The notes beneath the pieces were generated by a model. It was not told the origin of the DNA. It worked only from the letters and a program-made list of their open reading frames with translations, and made no database searches. The position numbers and the translations under genes are program-made. Positions 1 through 10,397 of a DNA stretch of 64,000 nucleotides are shown here, in pieces. Numbering within the stretch: the first letter of the stretch is position 1; each line of letters starts with the position of its first letter. Location: contig CALYLX010000064.1 in NCBI GenBank assembly GCA_944990035.1, positions 62,001-126,000 of the forward strand. The letters run 5' to 3'. Source of the DNA: Clitopilus passeckerianus (Eukaryota; Basidiomycota; Agaricomycetes; Agaricales; Entolomataceae).

Positions 1-863
1 TGCTGCCTTCACTGAGTTGCCAGATGTTGACTACACCCCAAGGAATCCTTTGCCGCCACGATGACATATTGCGTCGCCTGATTGAGTGTACACTGACATA
101 CCTCGTCGGATTCTAGGCATGTAAATCACGATTCTGTCATCTTCGAACTTCGCCTTTGACCACACTCATCTTCCGAATCCCAACTCACTCAACCACCGAG
201 CTTTCTCCGATCTTATCATCAACTTCACTCTCGCATTTCTCCATCAATTCACCTCATCCTACTCTACTTTGACTTCCAACAATTCAACCCTCAATCATAC
301 ACTACCTCTCAAACTTCTCAAACACATGTTCCTTCCTCCCCTGGCCGATATTCACGATTCCATTGGATTTAGAACATCAAATATTGCTATTCATACTTCG
401 CATGATCAGCGAACTTCAACTTTCATCCTTGAGGGTCCTCAAGACCCTCATGGTTTGACATTTCTGCACTAGTAAAACTTCTTTCACTTATCTATTCAAT
501 TTATCAGACTATTTTATTCATCGGACATTTCTCACTGAACAAAATCTTTTACTTACCTTCTAATTCGAGTTTAGTTACCTTACACTTCACCCAATAATCA
601 AACCATGTACATATCTTTATTCTGGTCGAACTACGTGGCATGCCTTCAAGTAGGAATACAAGATCTTGTCTGTAGTTGACTGGGAATTCATCTTTCGATC
701 CCCCCTCGTTTGTCTCGACTTTCCAGCTCAGAATTATTCTGTCTCTCTTTGTTCTTTTCTCTCTCTTCACTCACCTTCGAACAGTTCTCCATTGCTGTTC
801 CTAGCATCTTTGACAACACATCCCGTGTTTGTTGAATTTGTACCTCTCACTTTGACCTATGAC
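1..863. other. Unassigned pyrimidine-rich flank
   Basis: No protein, RNA or LTR is recognisable. The stretch is rich in C and T on the plus strand and has only short chance reading frames. Because it borders a transposon nest it may be older transposon debris, but I can match it to nothing else in the window. Confidence 0.4.
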
Positions 864-1324
864 TGTTATGATTTTGCTTACATGTTTCCTCCTTACGTAC
901 CCTGGCCCGCTTACACATATATGCTTACCTACCTATGCTGCGCGTTACTGCGCATTACTCATCTTTTTCCTATGCTTACTCCATATCTCTCACGATCATG
1001 AGAGACTTATACCTTATCTGACTCTTTCTGACTTACATTGAGTCATACTGACTCATTACTTACTCAGCATGCTGCACATGCATTATATTTAGAACTACCT
1101 AGATAGGTATATAAACCTGTACCATTTGGTCAAGGCTCCTCAGCTTGACCTAGGCAATCTACCTATGTAACTGCTTAGTTCTCTACTTCGCCTTTAAGTC
1201 CCTTGCTTTGTCAATCTCACCAGGACGTCAGTACAGCTGCAGCTGCTGACAAATCTCTGTCTTTTTTCATCAAAGATATAGAGCGTAAACAGTGTTACCT
1301 AAGTTGTTAGGCTTTGCCTTAACA
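864..1324 (+). repeat. Solo LTR of the chromovirus family
   Basis: It begins TGTTATGATTTTGC and ends CCTTAACA, like the three LTRs of the array at 3187-16630, with a TATATAA box and the downstream CAGCTTGACCT motif in the same places. It carries the roughly 21-bp extra segment (around 1030-1050) that is also present in the LTR at 16145 but absent from those at 3187 and 9933. No internal region follows, so it is a solo LTR left by recombination or truncation. The flanking five bases on the two sides do not match, so no target-site duplication is visible. Confidence 0.85.
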
Positions 1325-1754
1325 ACAACTGTACCTTTGTCGTGGCCTTCGGAGTAGCTCACTGAAACCAATCGCATTTACAACTACACGATTGAAGCTA
1401 GTAGTACGGCTCTTCTAGTGTATACATACTAGCAAGGACCGCACTTGTCAACACCTACAATGTTGAGAATTCATGCACACCCAGAAATATTGACCCAGTT
1501 GAAAAATAAGTTGTTCCTATCTTTTTAAGTTAGGCAGGTTAGCTCAGATTCCGAGTACATTTCTTCAGGAGAGGTAGATGAAAATACTGCTCCTTTTTTG
1601 GTCCAGGTGGAACCAATACCTTCAGTTCGGCGGTGGAGAACTGCCTGAATTTCTTTATGTTCGAACATAAGGCATCTGAGTTGACATGATTTGCTTATTT
1701 GTTACAGTTACCTTGGATACACACCTGGACTCTTTTTCCTTCTTACTAATTCAT
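1325..1754. other. Unassigned sequence between two LTRs
   Basis: About 430 bp separating the solo LTR from the next, divergent LTR. No open frame of interest and no similarity to the other elements in the window that I can see. Confidence 0.4.
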
Positions 1755-2160
1755 TGTTACAACTTCAGCCCGCTTACACCTACTTGCTTACCTCACAGTG
1801 CTGCGCATTATTCATTCTTCTTACACTGATTACTTAGTATTCTCACGATCGTGAGATACTTGTACTATATTTACTTATCATGATTCATAGTGACTCTTAC
1901 CCCGACTCACTCTGAGTCATACTTATTTTACTTACACAGCATTGCTGCACAATGCCCAACCCTTAGCCCTATCAGTCTTATATAAATACTTTCACGCTTT
2001 TGGTCTTGCTTCTCTAGCTTGACCTAAAAGCCTATACATCGCTCTTTGCTTTAACTTCGACTTGCTCGATTACTCTCGCTTGTCTCTACAAAGGCTGGTA
2101 GAAGACTAAGCAGCTGAACCCTTGATACTTGTTTAAGCGAGTAGCAATACTAGCTTAACA
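1755..2160 (+). repeat. 5' LTR of a second, divergent gypsy element
   Basis: It starts TGTTACAACTTCAG and ends GCTTAACA. It shares the layout of the main family (a GCCCGCTTAC block, the TCTCACGATCGTGAGA palindrome at 1841-1856, TATATAA at 1979-1985, and AGCTTGACCT at 2016-2025) but is clearly different in sequence and about 60 bp shorter. It is followed directly by a primer-binding-like AGGTCAAGCT (2163-2172) and a gag start, so it is a 5' LTR. No matching 3' LTR lies in the window. Confidence 0.8.
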
Positions 2161-2265
2161 AAAGGTCAAGCTGATCTGATAGCCCGCTCATCGCAAGCAT
2201 AGGCCACAACCACCAACCACCTGACTGCAAGAGGTACACCACTCTTGCAGGAACTTACTGAAACC

Positions 2266-2804
2266 ATGTCTCTCTCAAGACCACCGAACGCTTCAACTCC
2301 CACAGGAACAGCCAACGTAGTACAACTCGACGACAGTACTTACGTGGAGTTCGATCACAACACAAACAGGTGGAGACACTTGGTACCGAAAGAAGAAGAC
2401 CCGCACAAATTTCAATTTGGCGCTAACCTCAACAACTCTTACTTCACCGAAGTAACTACCCCTGAACCCGAACCACAGACAGACCCTGAATCGGAATCAG
2501 AATCAGAATCAGAACCCCACAGACCAACCTACATTCCAACACCCACACAAACTCTGAGACAAGAACAGCAAATGATGGCTCACAACGACTCTGAAACAAA
2601 GAAACTTGCTGAACTCCGAATCGGACAACCATTCGAATATGATGGTGACCAAAGAAACGCCGAAGTTTGGTTGTTGGAAGTCAAGATGTACCTGACCCTG
2701 AATCAACACATCTATGACGACAACAATAAACAGATTGCCTTTGCACTTTCCTTTTTGAAAAAGGGAACCGCCTTGGCATGGAAACAATCTTTCTACCAGA
2801 ACTA
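2266..2804 (+). pseudogene. Truncated Gag of the divergent gypsy element
   Basis: The frame opens at the ATG at 2266 (MSLSRPPNAST), about 105 bp after the LTR. It has an N-terminal segment resembling that of copy A (here with DDSTYVEFDHNTNRW), a Ser/Glu dipeptide repeat around 2490-2520, and then the retrotransposon Gag core, with GTALAWKQSFYQNY corresponding to GTAAAWGLEFHDKY in the main family. The protein is cut in the middle of the Gag core by a Tc1/mariner end at 2805; the codons that follow are transposon sequence. No capsid C-terminus, zinc knuckle or pol follows. Confidence 0.75.
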
Positions 2805-3186
2805 CAGTGACTCAAACAATTGTCTGGATGTTTTGCACTTTTTGGGTATTTGCTTAATAACTTTTGCTATGCTAAAGTTTGAATTATAGTGTTGGTACAT
2901 AAAACAAAGCATTTGATCTCTGCTACAAGAATATATAAAAGTTACGTAATTCGGATCGAAGCCCGTTGAGATATAGTAGAAACAAGTCAGAGATACATCC
3001 AGACAATTATTTGACTATGTACATTAGATATATAAAATTCAGCCATTAGTACTTGGTATTGCCTCCCTTTGCCTTAAGGACTGCTTCTATCCTTCTGGGC
3101 ATACTTTCTATTAAGTTCTGACACACCTCTGGTGGTATATTCTCCCATACCTCTGCAACTCTCTCCCAAACTTCAAAAACCCCCTT
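2805..3186 (-). mobile_element. Tc1/mariner transposon remnant (3' end)
   Basis: The outer end CAGTGACTCAAACAATTG lies next to a TA dinucleotide (2803-2804), the usual Tc1/mariner target. Reading inward on the minus strand there is an AT-rich untranslated region and, at 3046-3186, the last 46 codons of a Tc1-type transposase with the family's typical ending: EVWERVAEVWENIPPE, then LIESMPRRIEAVLKAKGG and a stop. The rest of the transposase, including its DDE catalytic residues, is missing because the LTR at 3187 cuts it. A second copy of the TIR motif (AATAATTGTCTGGATG on the minus strand) sits inside at about 2994-3020. The element is dead. Confidence 0.85.
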
Positions 3187-3651
3187 TGTTATGATTTTGC
3201 TTACATGTTTCTCCTTACATACCCTGGCCCGCTTACCTATGCATGATTACTCATATATGCTGCGCATTACTGCGCATTTTTCATCTTTTTCCATGCTTAC
3301 TCCGCATCTCTCACAATCGTGAGAGACTTATACCTTATCTGACTCTTTCTGACTCATGTACTTACTCATCATGCTGTGCATGACTCATTACTTACTCAGC
3401 ATGCTGCGCATGTGCTATATTTAGAACTACTAGATAGGTATATAAACCTGTACTATTTGGTCAAGGCTCCTCAGCTTGACCTAGACAATCTACCTAACTG
3501 CTTAGTTCTCTACTTCGCCTTTAAGTCCCTTGCTTTGTCAATCTCACCAGGTCGTCAGTACAGCCGCAGCTGCTGACAAATCTCTGTCTTTGTTTATCAA
3601 AGACATCGAGCGTAAACAGTATTACCTAAGTTGTTAGGCTCTGCCTTAACA
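3187..3651 (+). repeat. LTR 1 (5' LTR of copy A)
   Basis: 465 bp, TG...CA ends, the same length as LTR 2. Relative to LTR 2 it carries several C-to-T or G-to-A transitions, including one that breaks the central palindrome (CACAATCGTG instead of CACGATCGTG). It has a TATA box at 3439-3445 and the motif CAGCTTGACCT at 3472-3482. Confidence 0.9.
3439..3482 (+). promoter_or_regulatory. LTR promoter and probable RNA start
   Basis: TATATAA at 3439-3445 is followed 33 bp later (start to start) by CAGCTTGACCT at 3472-3482. By the usual TATA spacing the retrotransposon RNA should begin at or next to this motif. The motif is the exact reverse complement of the 11 bases at 3654-3664, which supports the start and a self-priming role. 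Confidence 0.6.
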
Positions 3652-3653
3652 AA

Positions 3654-3664
3654 AGGTCAAGCTG
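3654..3664 (+). promoter_or_regulatory. Primer-binding site, self-priming type
   Basis: AGGTCAAGCTG lies two bases after the end of LTR 1 and is perfectly complementary to the predicted 5' end of the element's own RNA (3472-3482). This is the arrangement known from Tf1 and its relatives, where a cleaved 5' fragment of the RNA, not a tRNA, primes minus-strand synthesis. Copy B lacks this site. Confidence 0.6.
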
Positions 3665-3713
3665 TTCAGAAGGCCCGCTCATTGTTAGCGCAGGCCCACC
3701 CCACGACAACATA

Positions 3714-5297
3714 GCAGAAGCGCGCAACAGGCCGATTGCCATTGCAGCTACCACTCAGTCACCACGGTCGTACACAGGGCAGACCACCCGCCACGAAATA
3801 CCACTCTAGTAGAAGGAACCAACAACGTCTACAAGTTCACCAACGGAAGCTACTGCGGTTTTAATCACAACAATAACCGCTGGTGCTACGCCTCTCTCTC
3901 CCTTGGCAAATTCACATTCACCACCGTTGCCGTTGAAAACAGACACTTCCACGCTCTAGACTTCCCTACCCCTGAACGACCTCATAAGACCCCTGCTATT
4001 GTCCGAGCCCAACGAGAACACGACATTGAAGTAGACGAGGAGGAACAGCGACGCTTCGCACCATTACCCACAGCAATATCCAGGAACCCATCACTAGTCC
4101 CGTCTACCAGCGCTTCTGTCTTGCCCGAAGAGGAAGAAGAAGAACACCAAGTACAACAACAGCTAGAGGAGAGCCCCACAGCTGAGCCAGAGGAGCGCCC
4201 CAGTGCAGAAACAATTGAACCAGAGACCGACTTCGATTTCGACTACGAAATGTCACAAGACAACAACAACAAGAAGGACATTGGAGCCAAACCCCAAACG
4301 TTCTCCGGAGACCGATCCAAGACCAGAAAGTTCATTCAGGAACTTGAAGACTACCTCATCCTAAACAACCTCAACCAACTCGAAGATGACAAGAAGATTC
4401 GCATCGCCCTATCCTTCCTCAAAGAAGGAACTGCAGCAGCATGGGGATTAGAATTTCACGATAAATATTCAGCAGCTGAAAGGAAAGCCACCTACGCTGA
4501 ATTTATCAACCAATTCAAAGAAGCCTTTTCCCCTACCGACGACAAAGCTGCCGCACTCCTCCAACTCAAAGCCTTACGACAGGATGGGACAGCTGACGAA
4601 TTTGTCACCGTCTTCAAGAATATTCTTGCACGAACTGATCTCAGCGGTGACACTGCAAAGATTGAGATCTTCATGGAAGGACTTACCCCCAAACTCCGAG
4701 AGAAAATTCTCTTTTCCGATTCCCTCCTACCACATTCGACGATTGGGTCAAGAAAGCCGTCCAGTTTGACAACAACTGGCGACGTGCCAAGACAATCATG
4801 GGACATACCCGTATCATCAAGACATCTGATATGGTCAAAGGTGCTTACAAAACACCTACTGGAGCCCGAGACCCAATGGCTATGGATGTTGATCGTTTCA
4901 CCACTGATCCACCCAAACGCCGCCTCACCCAGGAGGAAAGAGAACATCACAAGAAGAACAACTTGTGCTACTATTGCTCCAAGAAGGTCACACGATCCAA
5001 CAATGTCTTCAAAGGAAGAATTTTGGAAGAACCTACCCTAGCAACAACGACAGCCGATTCCACAAGAAACCTGAGAAGGGAGCCGAGTTGATCAAATATG
5101 TCAGAGCAGTCCTAGCTGACATGCCCCAAGAAGAAGCCGCTGAATTCTACACTGAAGCAGAGGCTGAGGGTTTTAAAGAGGAAGACTGCAAAGCCGACGT
5201 CAGTACTTCTCGCCCGATTGATATTTCCAGTGTACTTGTAGCTACTGATTTTTATGCTGAATCTATGCGTATCCCAATCTCTCTACAAGACCCCTAG
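3714..5297 (+). pseudogene. Gag, copy A (frameshifted)
   Basis: An open frame runs from the 5' leader without an early ATG; the first in-frame Met is at 4250 (MSQDNNNKKD), and an ACG near 3760 sits where the divergent element has its ATG. The N-terminal part is acidic (runs of Glu around 4120-4135). The Gag core follows (FSGDRSKTRKFIQELEDYL, GTAAAWGLEFHDKYS). Compared with copy B, one C is missing near 4725 and one A near 4985, the second inside the CCHC knuckle, so no full Gag can be read. A third single-base loss near 5290 separates it from pol. Confidence 0.8.
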
Positions 5298-7645
5298 ATG
5301 GAAATACAACAATCGCCGGCACAAAAGCTCTCATTGACTCTGGAGCGCAAGGGTCATTTATCGACTCCGTCTTCGCCAAGACACATCACCTCCCACTACT
5401 CCCACTCCGACAACCGATTACAGCACGAAACGTTGATGGCACCCTGAACAAACAAGGAACTATTACCCACTTTACCTGGGTTATTGCCAAGATAGGGACA
5501 GCCATCATCAAGGAAAGATGTTTTGTCACTGGACTCGGGAAAGACCACCTGATTTTTGGATTACCCTGGCTAAAACGGGTAGATCCAATCATATCGTGGA
5601 GCGACGGCACACTCGAAATCGACGAATCACGCATTACCCAACGACTGTCGCAAACATTGATGCGAGCAGTAGACATCAAGCGGATGAGAGCCATCCGAGA
5701 ACAACTACTAGAGGAAAACACGCCACCTACCCCAGCACCTGATTGTTCCGAAGAGAATCCCGGAAAATCAGAAGGACTTAGCGACTATTTCCGAATAGTC
5801 GAAGACGGAGAAGAGATCAATGAAGATTTTCTCATCGCATACTGCCATAACGAACCGGCAGTCGGAATATTCACCAAGGAGGAACCCCCACTTACGCAGG
5901 AACACACAGAGGATTACCTTGTGTACGGGCCAATCAGGCCAACTACCACGATACGACAGACGGTGGTAACACACCATCCAGCAACCAGACACCACACACA
6001 GCAGGTGTGGATACGTGCGAAAACATCAATTTCGCAAGCTCTGGAACATAAACGAGAAGATAAGGAACCAAAGAAATCCCTTGACGAAATCATCCCCGAC
6101 TATCTTCAAGACTACAGAAAAGTCTTTGAGAAAGCAGCATCCGAACGATTCCCACCAAGCCGACCCTGGGATCACGCCATAGATCTGAAGACAGATTTCG
6201 TGCCAAAAGACTGCAAGGTCTATCCGCTCAGCCCCTTAGAGCAAGAAAAACTCAACGAGTTTCTCAAGGAAAATCTAGCCAAAGGATACATCCGAGAATC
6301 CAACTCCCCACAAGCATCTCCGTTCTTCTTTGTTGCAAAGAAAGACTCGGAAGCCCTGAGACCATGTCAGGATTACCGACGACTCAACGAAGGAACAATA
6401 CCTAACGCTTACCCCTTACCGCTGGCTAGCGAACTCATCGATAAACTCAAAGGAGCAACTGTCTTCACCAAACTCGACATTCGATGGGGATATCACAACA
6501 TCCGCATCAAAGATGGTGACCAATGGAAAGCAGCGTTCAAGACCAACCGAGGGTTATTTGAACCAATGGTGATGTTCTTTGGACTAATGAACTCACCTGG
6601 TACCTTCCAAGCAATGATGAACCACCTTTTCCGAGACATGATAGACGAAGGATGGGTCATCATCTACATGGACGACATCCTCATCTTCTCCAACGATCCA
6701 GAAAAACACCGAGAACGCACATGCAGAGTCTTACAAAGACTACAAGACAACGATCTCTACCTCAAAGCAGAGAAATGCCAATTTGACACCACAAGAGTGG
6801 AATACCTTGGGTTCATCATTGAACCAAACAAGATCTCCATGGACCCTGTCAAACTTGCAGGGATGCGCGACTGGCCTACGCCAACTACAGTAAAGGAAGT
6901 CCGATCATTCCTAGGATTCGGAAACTTTTACCGCAGATTCATCGGAAAATATGCGGAAATTGCCAAACCGCTGAACGAACTCACCAAGAAAGACAAGAAG
7001 TGGGAATGGACCAATGAATGTCACAAAGCTTTCACTACCCTGAAAGACAAATTCCTGGAAGCGCCTGTGTTGCTGATGCCTGACCCCACGAAGCCATTTG
7101 TGGTGGAAAGCGACGCCTCAAAACATGCAACAGGAGCAGTCCTACAACAACGTGACGCCAACGGATCATGGCACCCATGTGGTTTCATATCTAAATTGTT
7201 CTCGGAAACAGAACGGAACTATGAAATCTACGACCGAGAACTTCTAGGCATTATCCGCGCATTAGAAACCTGGCGACACTACTTCCATGGATCCCAACAT
7301 TCAGTTGTGATTCTATCCGATCACAAAAACCTCACATACTTCCGAGAAGCCCGGAAGTTGAACCGACGACAAGCAAGATGGAATTTGATGCTATCCCAGT
7401 TTAACATCAAACTTGTACACACCCCTGGTGCAAAGATGATACAATCTGACGCACTATCTCGACGACCAGACCACATCCCAGGTGAAGACACCGACAACGA
7501 AGACATCATTCTCCTCCCCGACAAGCTCTTCCTTCGCTCAATCGACATTGAACTAAAGGACGAAATTGTACACAAGATGGTCAATGACAAACTGATTGTT
7601 GACGCCATTCGCACCGCCAAAGAAGACGGACCCCCACCAATCTGA
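5265..7645 (+). pseudogene. Protease-RT-RNase H, copy A
   Basis: The protease starts with the same MRIPISLQDP stretch as copy B, but a lost C near 5290 makes a stop; the main open frame continues from about 5300, with its first later Met at 5657. It contains the RT catalytic motif YMDD, the RNase H start VVESDASKHATG, and ends PPPI before a TGA at 7643-7645 that also occurs in copy B. From 5657 onward the translation matches copy B in every residue I compared. Confidence 0.8.
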
Positions 7646-9006
7646 TCAAACCTGGAAGACTGGAAATTTGACGATGGCATCTTGTACTACAAGGACAAGT
7701 GTGTGGTACCAGATGACGAAGACCTCCGAAGGAAGATAGTCCAACGTTATCACGATCTACCCAGCGCAGGACACCCTGGACAATTTGGGACACTGGAAAA
7801 AGTCCGGAAGGACTACTGGTGGCCAGGGATGTCAGTGTTCATCAAGAACTTTGTGCAGGGCTGTGCAATGTGCCAGCAAATGAAAATCAATCGCCACCCC
7901 ACCGCTCCACCATTAATGCCCATCAAATCCGAAACCACTAGGCCATTTTCGCTAGTGACGTACGATTTTCACACGGATCTCCCAGAGAGTGATGGTTTCG
8001 ATAGCATTATGGCCGTGGTCGACCATGGAGCTACGAAGGGGGCAATTTTCATCCCTTGCACAAAGAAAATCGACGCCACAGGAACTGCAAACGCCTACAT
8101 TGACAACGTTTACCGTCGCTTTGGACTTCCCGACAAAGGAATTTCAGACAGAGGACCTCAATTCGCCTCTAAAGTTTTCCAAGAAATGGGACGACTCCTT
8201 GGAATCAAGCTCAACATGAGCACCGCCTACCACCCACAAACCGATGGTGCGACAGAAAGGATCAATCAGGAGATTGATGCCTATCTCCGCATCTTCTGTG
8301 CACAGAACCCCGAATCCTGGTCCAAATGGATTACCACTCTAGAATTCTCCTACAACAGCCGAACACACTCTGTCACCAAACGAACCCCATTCTACCTAAT
8401 GATGGGATACGAACCACCTGCACTCCCATCAGTTGCTCCCACTAGCAAAATTCCCGCAGTTGACAAACGGATCAAGGAACTTCTGCTAGCACGCGATGAA
8501 GCAAATGCTGCACATGCACTTGCTGCGCAACGCATGGCAGAGAAGATCACACGACAGTTCACCCCATTCAAAGTCGGAGAAAAGGTGTGGTTAGAAGCCA
8601 CAAATCTCAATCAAGAAACATCTCCAAGAAACTAGCACCCAAACGAGAAGGACCCTTCAAGATACTTGAGGTAAAAGGACACCTGACCTATAAACTCGAC
8701 CTGCCAAGACGATGGAAGATCCACCCGGTGATTCACGCGTCACTTCTCACCCGTTACATCTCCACCAAAGCGCATGGACCCAGCTTCTCTAAACCGCCAC
8801 CTGACGAAATCGACGGAATAGAAGAATACGAAATAGAAGCAATTGTGGCCCATCAGAAACAAGGCAAAGGGCGACACAGATACCTCGTAAAATGGAAGGG
8901 ATGGCCATCAGCGGACAACGAATGGATGCCCGAGTCGGAACTGCGGAACGCCAAGAAAATACTCACCGAGTATAAAAGAGGAAGAAACTCACCTGACACC
9001 ACATAG
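7646..9006 (+). pseudogene. Integrase and chromodomain, copy A
   Basis: In frame after the TGA at 7643. The zinc-binding HHCC segment (RYHDLPSAGHPG ... CAMCQQMK), the DDE core (DRGPQF, GATERINQEID) and the chromodomain (RYLVKWKGWPSADNEWMPE) are all readable. One G is missing near 8617 compared with copy B (AATCAAGAAAC against AATCAAGGAAAC), so the integrase frame stops at 8635 and the C-terminal chromodomain continues in another frame to 9006. The element cannot make an intact integrase from this copy. Confidence 0.8.
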
Positions 9007-9034
9007 CAAACCCACTCACATCCACTATATAACA

Positions 9035-9529
9035 ATGTCTCAAAATGCCTCTTCCTACGACCGCACCATCATCCGCAACACCTTCAAATCCGATACCGCT
9101 ATTACGGCGCTCCGTACGCATACTGCCTGGAGCAGCAACGACAACCCTCTCACCGCTGTGGGAGAACAAGGAACCTCTACCAAAACCGACGAACCGAAAC
9201 TCGCAACGAAGTGGCTCGTCTGCGCCACCAATTTGCGAAAACCACTGACGATCTTGATCAACTTTTGGACAAAGTTGATCGAGAAACGGAGGAGACCCTC
9301 ACAGACCTCTTCTTTGCTATTGGAGGAACAGCTTTCCTCGACGAATTCTTCCCGAACGACAAAACTGGTTCAACAACCCAGAGGAGACAGACTTGAAACC
9401 CTTGCCTCCAATCCCTGGGGGCCTGAGGAAAGTCAAGAAGAGGAAGTCACAATCCTCACTGCACGTCAAGTTTGCGGAACCCTACGAGCATTTCCTCCCG
9501 TCACCAATTTACACACCGCCGCAAAAATA
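9035..9529 (+). pseudogene. Extra 3' ORF 1, copy A (broken)
   Basis: Begins MSQNASSYDRTIIRNTF, 28 bp after the chromodomain frame ends. It matches the intact 165-residue frame of copy B at 15243-15740, but a lost base near 9173 and another near 9353 shift it. No family is recognised. The predicted protein is acidic in its middle and carries a Lys/Arg-rich patch near its end. Confidence 0.55.
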
Positions 9530-9585
9530 AAACATAACCCCCGTCAAAAAAGAACAGAACGACAACAAGGAAAACATCAATCCCA

Positions 9586-9867
9586 ATGGCAAACCCTCCA
9601 ACGCCATACCTCTCCGCATTCGAAAGCCCACCAGAGTCCGACTCACCAACGCTGGTGAACCTTCCCCCTCGACAGTATCGTCCCAGAAGGCGCCGCGCAC
9701 CGGATACCTTGCCAACAGACCACCACCACCCAGATGGTTCAGATGCTACATTTGTGGAGGCAGACACCGACAGTGTCATTGCTTTCGTTTTGTGTGTCGT
9801 CTGTGCCATCATCGTGGCCCAGGCCATTATCCGGTTAGCTGCCCACAACGCTACCACAAGGGCATAG
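9586..9867 (+). CDS. Extra 3' ORF 2, copy A (uncertain)
   Basis: A 93-residue open frame starting MANPPTPYLSAF, with a basic middle and a hydrophobic segment near the C-terminus (VIAFVLCVVCAIIVAQ) that could span a membrane. It overlaps an alternative open frame ending at 9899 that has many Cys and His codons (CYICGGRHRQCHC). Copy B has both frames too. Base differences between the copies do not decide which frame is under selection. Function unknown; it could be neither. Confidence 0.35.
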   Translation: MANPPTPYLSAFESPPESDSPTLVNLPPRQYRPRRRRAPDTLPTDHHHPDGSDATFVEADTDSVIAFVLCVVCAIIVAQAIIRLAAHNATTRA

Positions 9868-9932
9868 ACCGTCACTTCTGGGGTAAAGGAAGGAATTGAA
9901 GTCAGGAGACTTCAACGATAGCGAGAGGGTAA

Positions 9933-10397
9933 TGTTATGATTTTGCTTACATGTTTCTCCTTACATACCCCGGCCCGCTTACCTATGCACGATTACTCAC
10001 ATATGCTGCGCATCACTGCGCATTTTTCATCTTTTTCCATGCTTACTCCGCATCTCTCACGATCGTGAGAGACTTATACCTTATCTGACTCTTTCTGACT
10101 CATGTACTTACTCATCATGCTGCGCATGACTCATTACTTACTCAGCATGCTGCGCATGTGCTATATTTAGAACTACTAGATAGGTATATAAACCTGTACC
10201 ATTTGGTCAAGGCTCCTCAGCTTGACCTAGGCAATCTACCTAACTGCTTAGTTCTCTACTTCGCCTTTAAGTCCCTTGCTTCGTCAATCTCACCAGGTCG
10301 TCAGTACAGCCGCAGCTGCTGACAAATCTCTGTCTTTGTTTATCAAAGATATCGAGCGTAAACAGTATTACCTAAGTTGTTAGGCTCTGCCTTAACA
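9933..10397 (+). repeat. LTR 2 (shared by copies A and B)
   Basis: 465 bp. The purine-rich GCGAGAGGGTAA just before it (9921-9932) is the likely polypurine tract of copy A. The palindrome CTCTCACGATCGTGAGAG is perfect here (10054-10071). The LTR ends CCTTAACA and runs straight into gag codons of copy B at 10398, with no primer-binding site between. Confidence 0.9.

Noticed and set aside
3982..8610. Antisense open frames of 65-152 codons across copy A gag and pol (for example 4492-4950 and 7321-7680)
   Set aside because: They mirror the conserved sense frames, recur at matching places in copy B, and have no independent start, motif or promoter.
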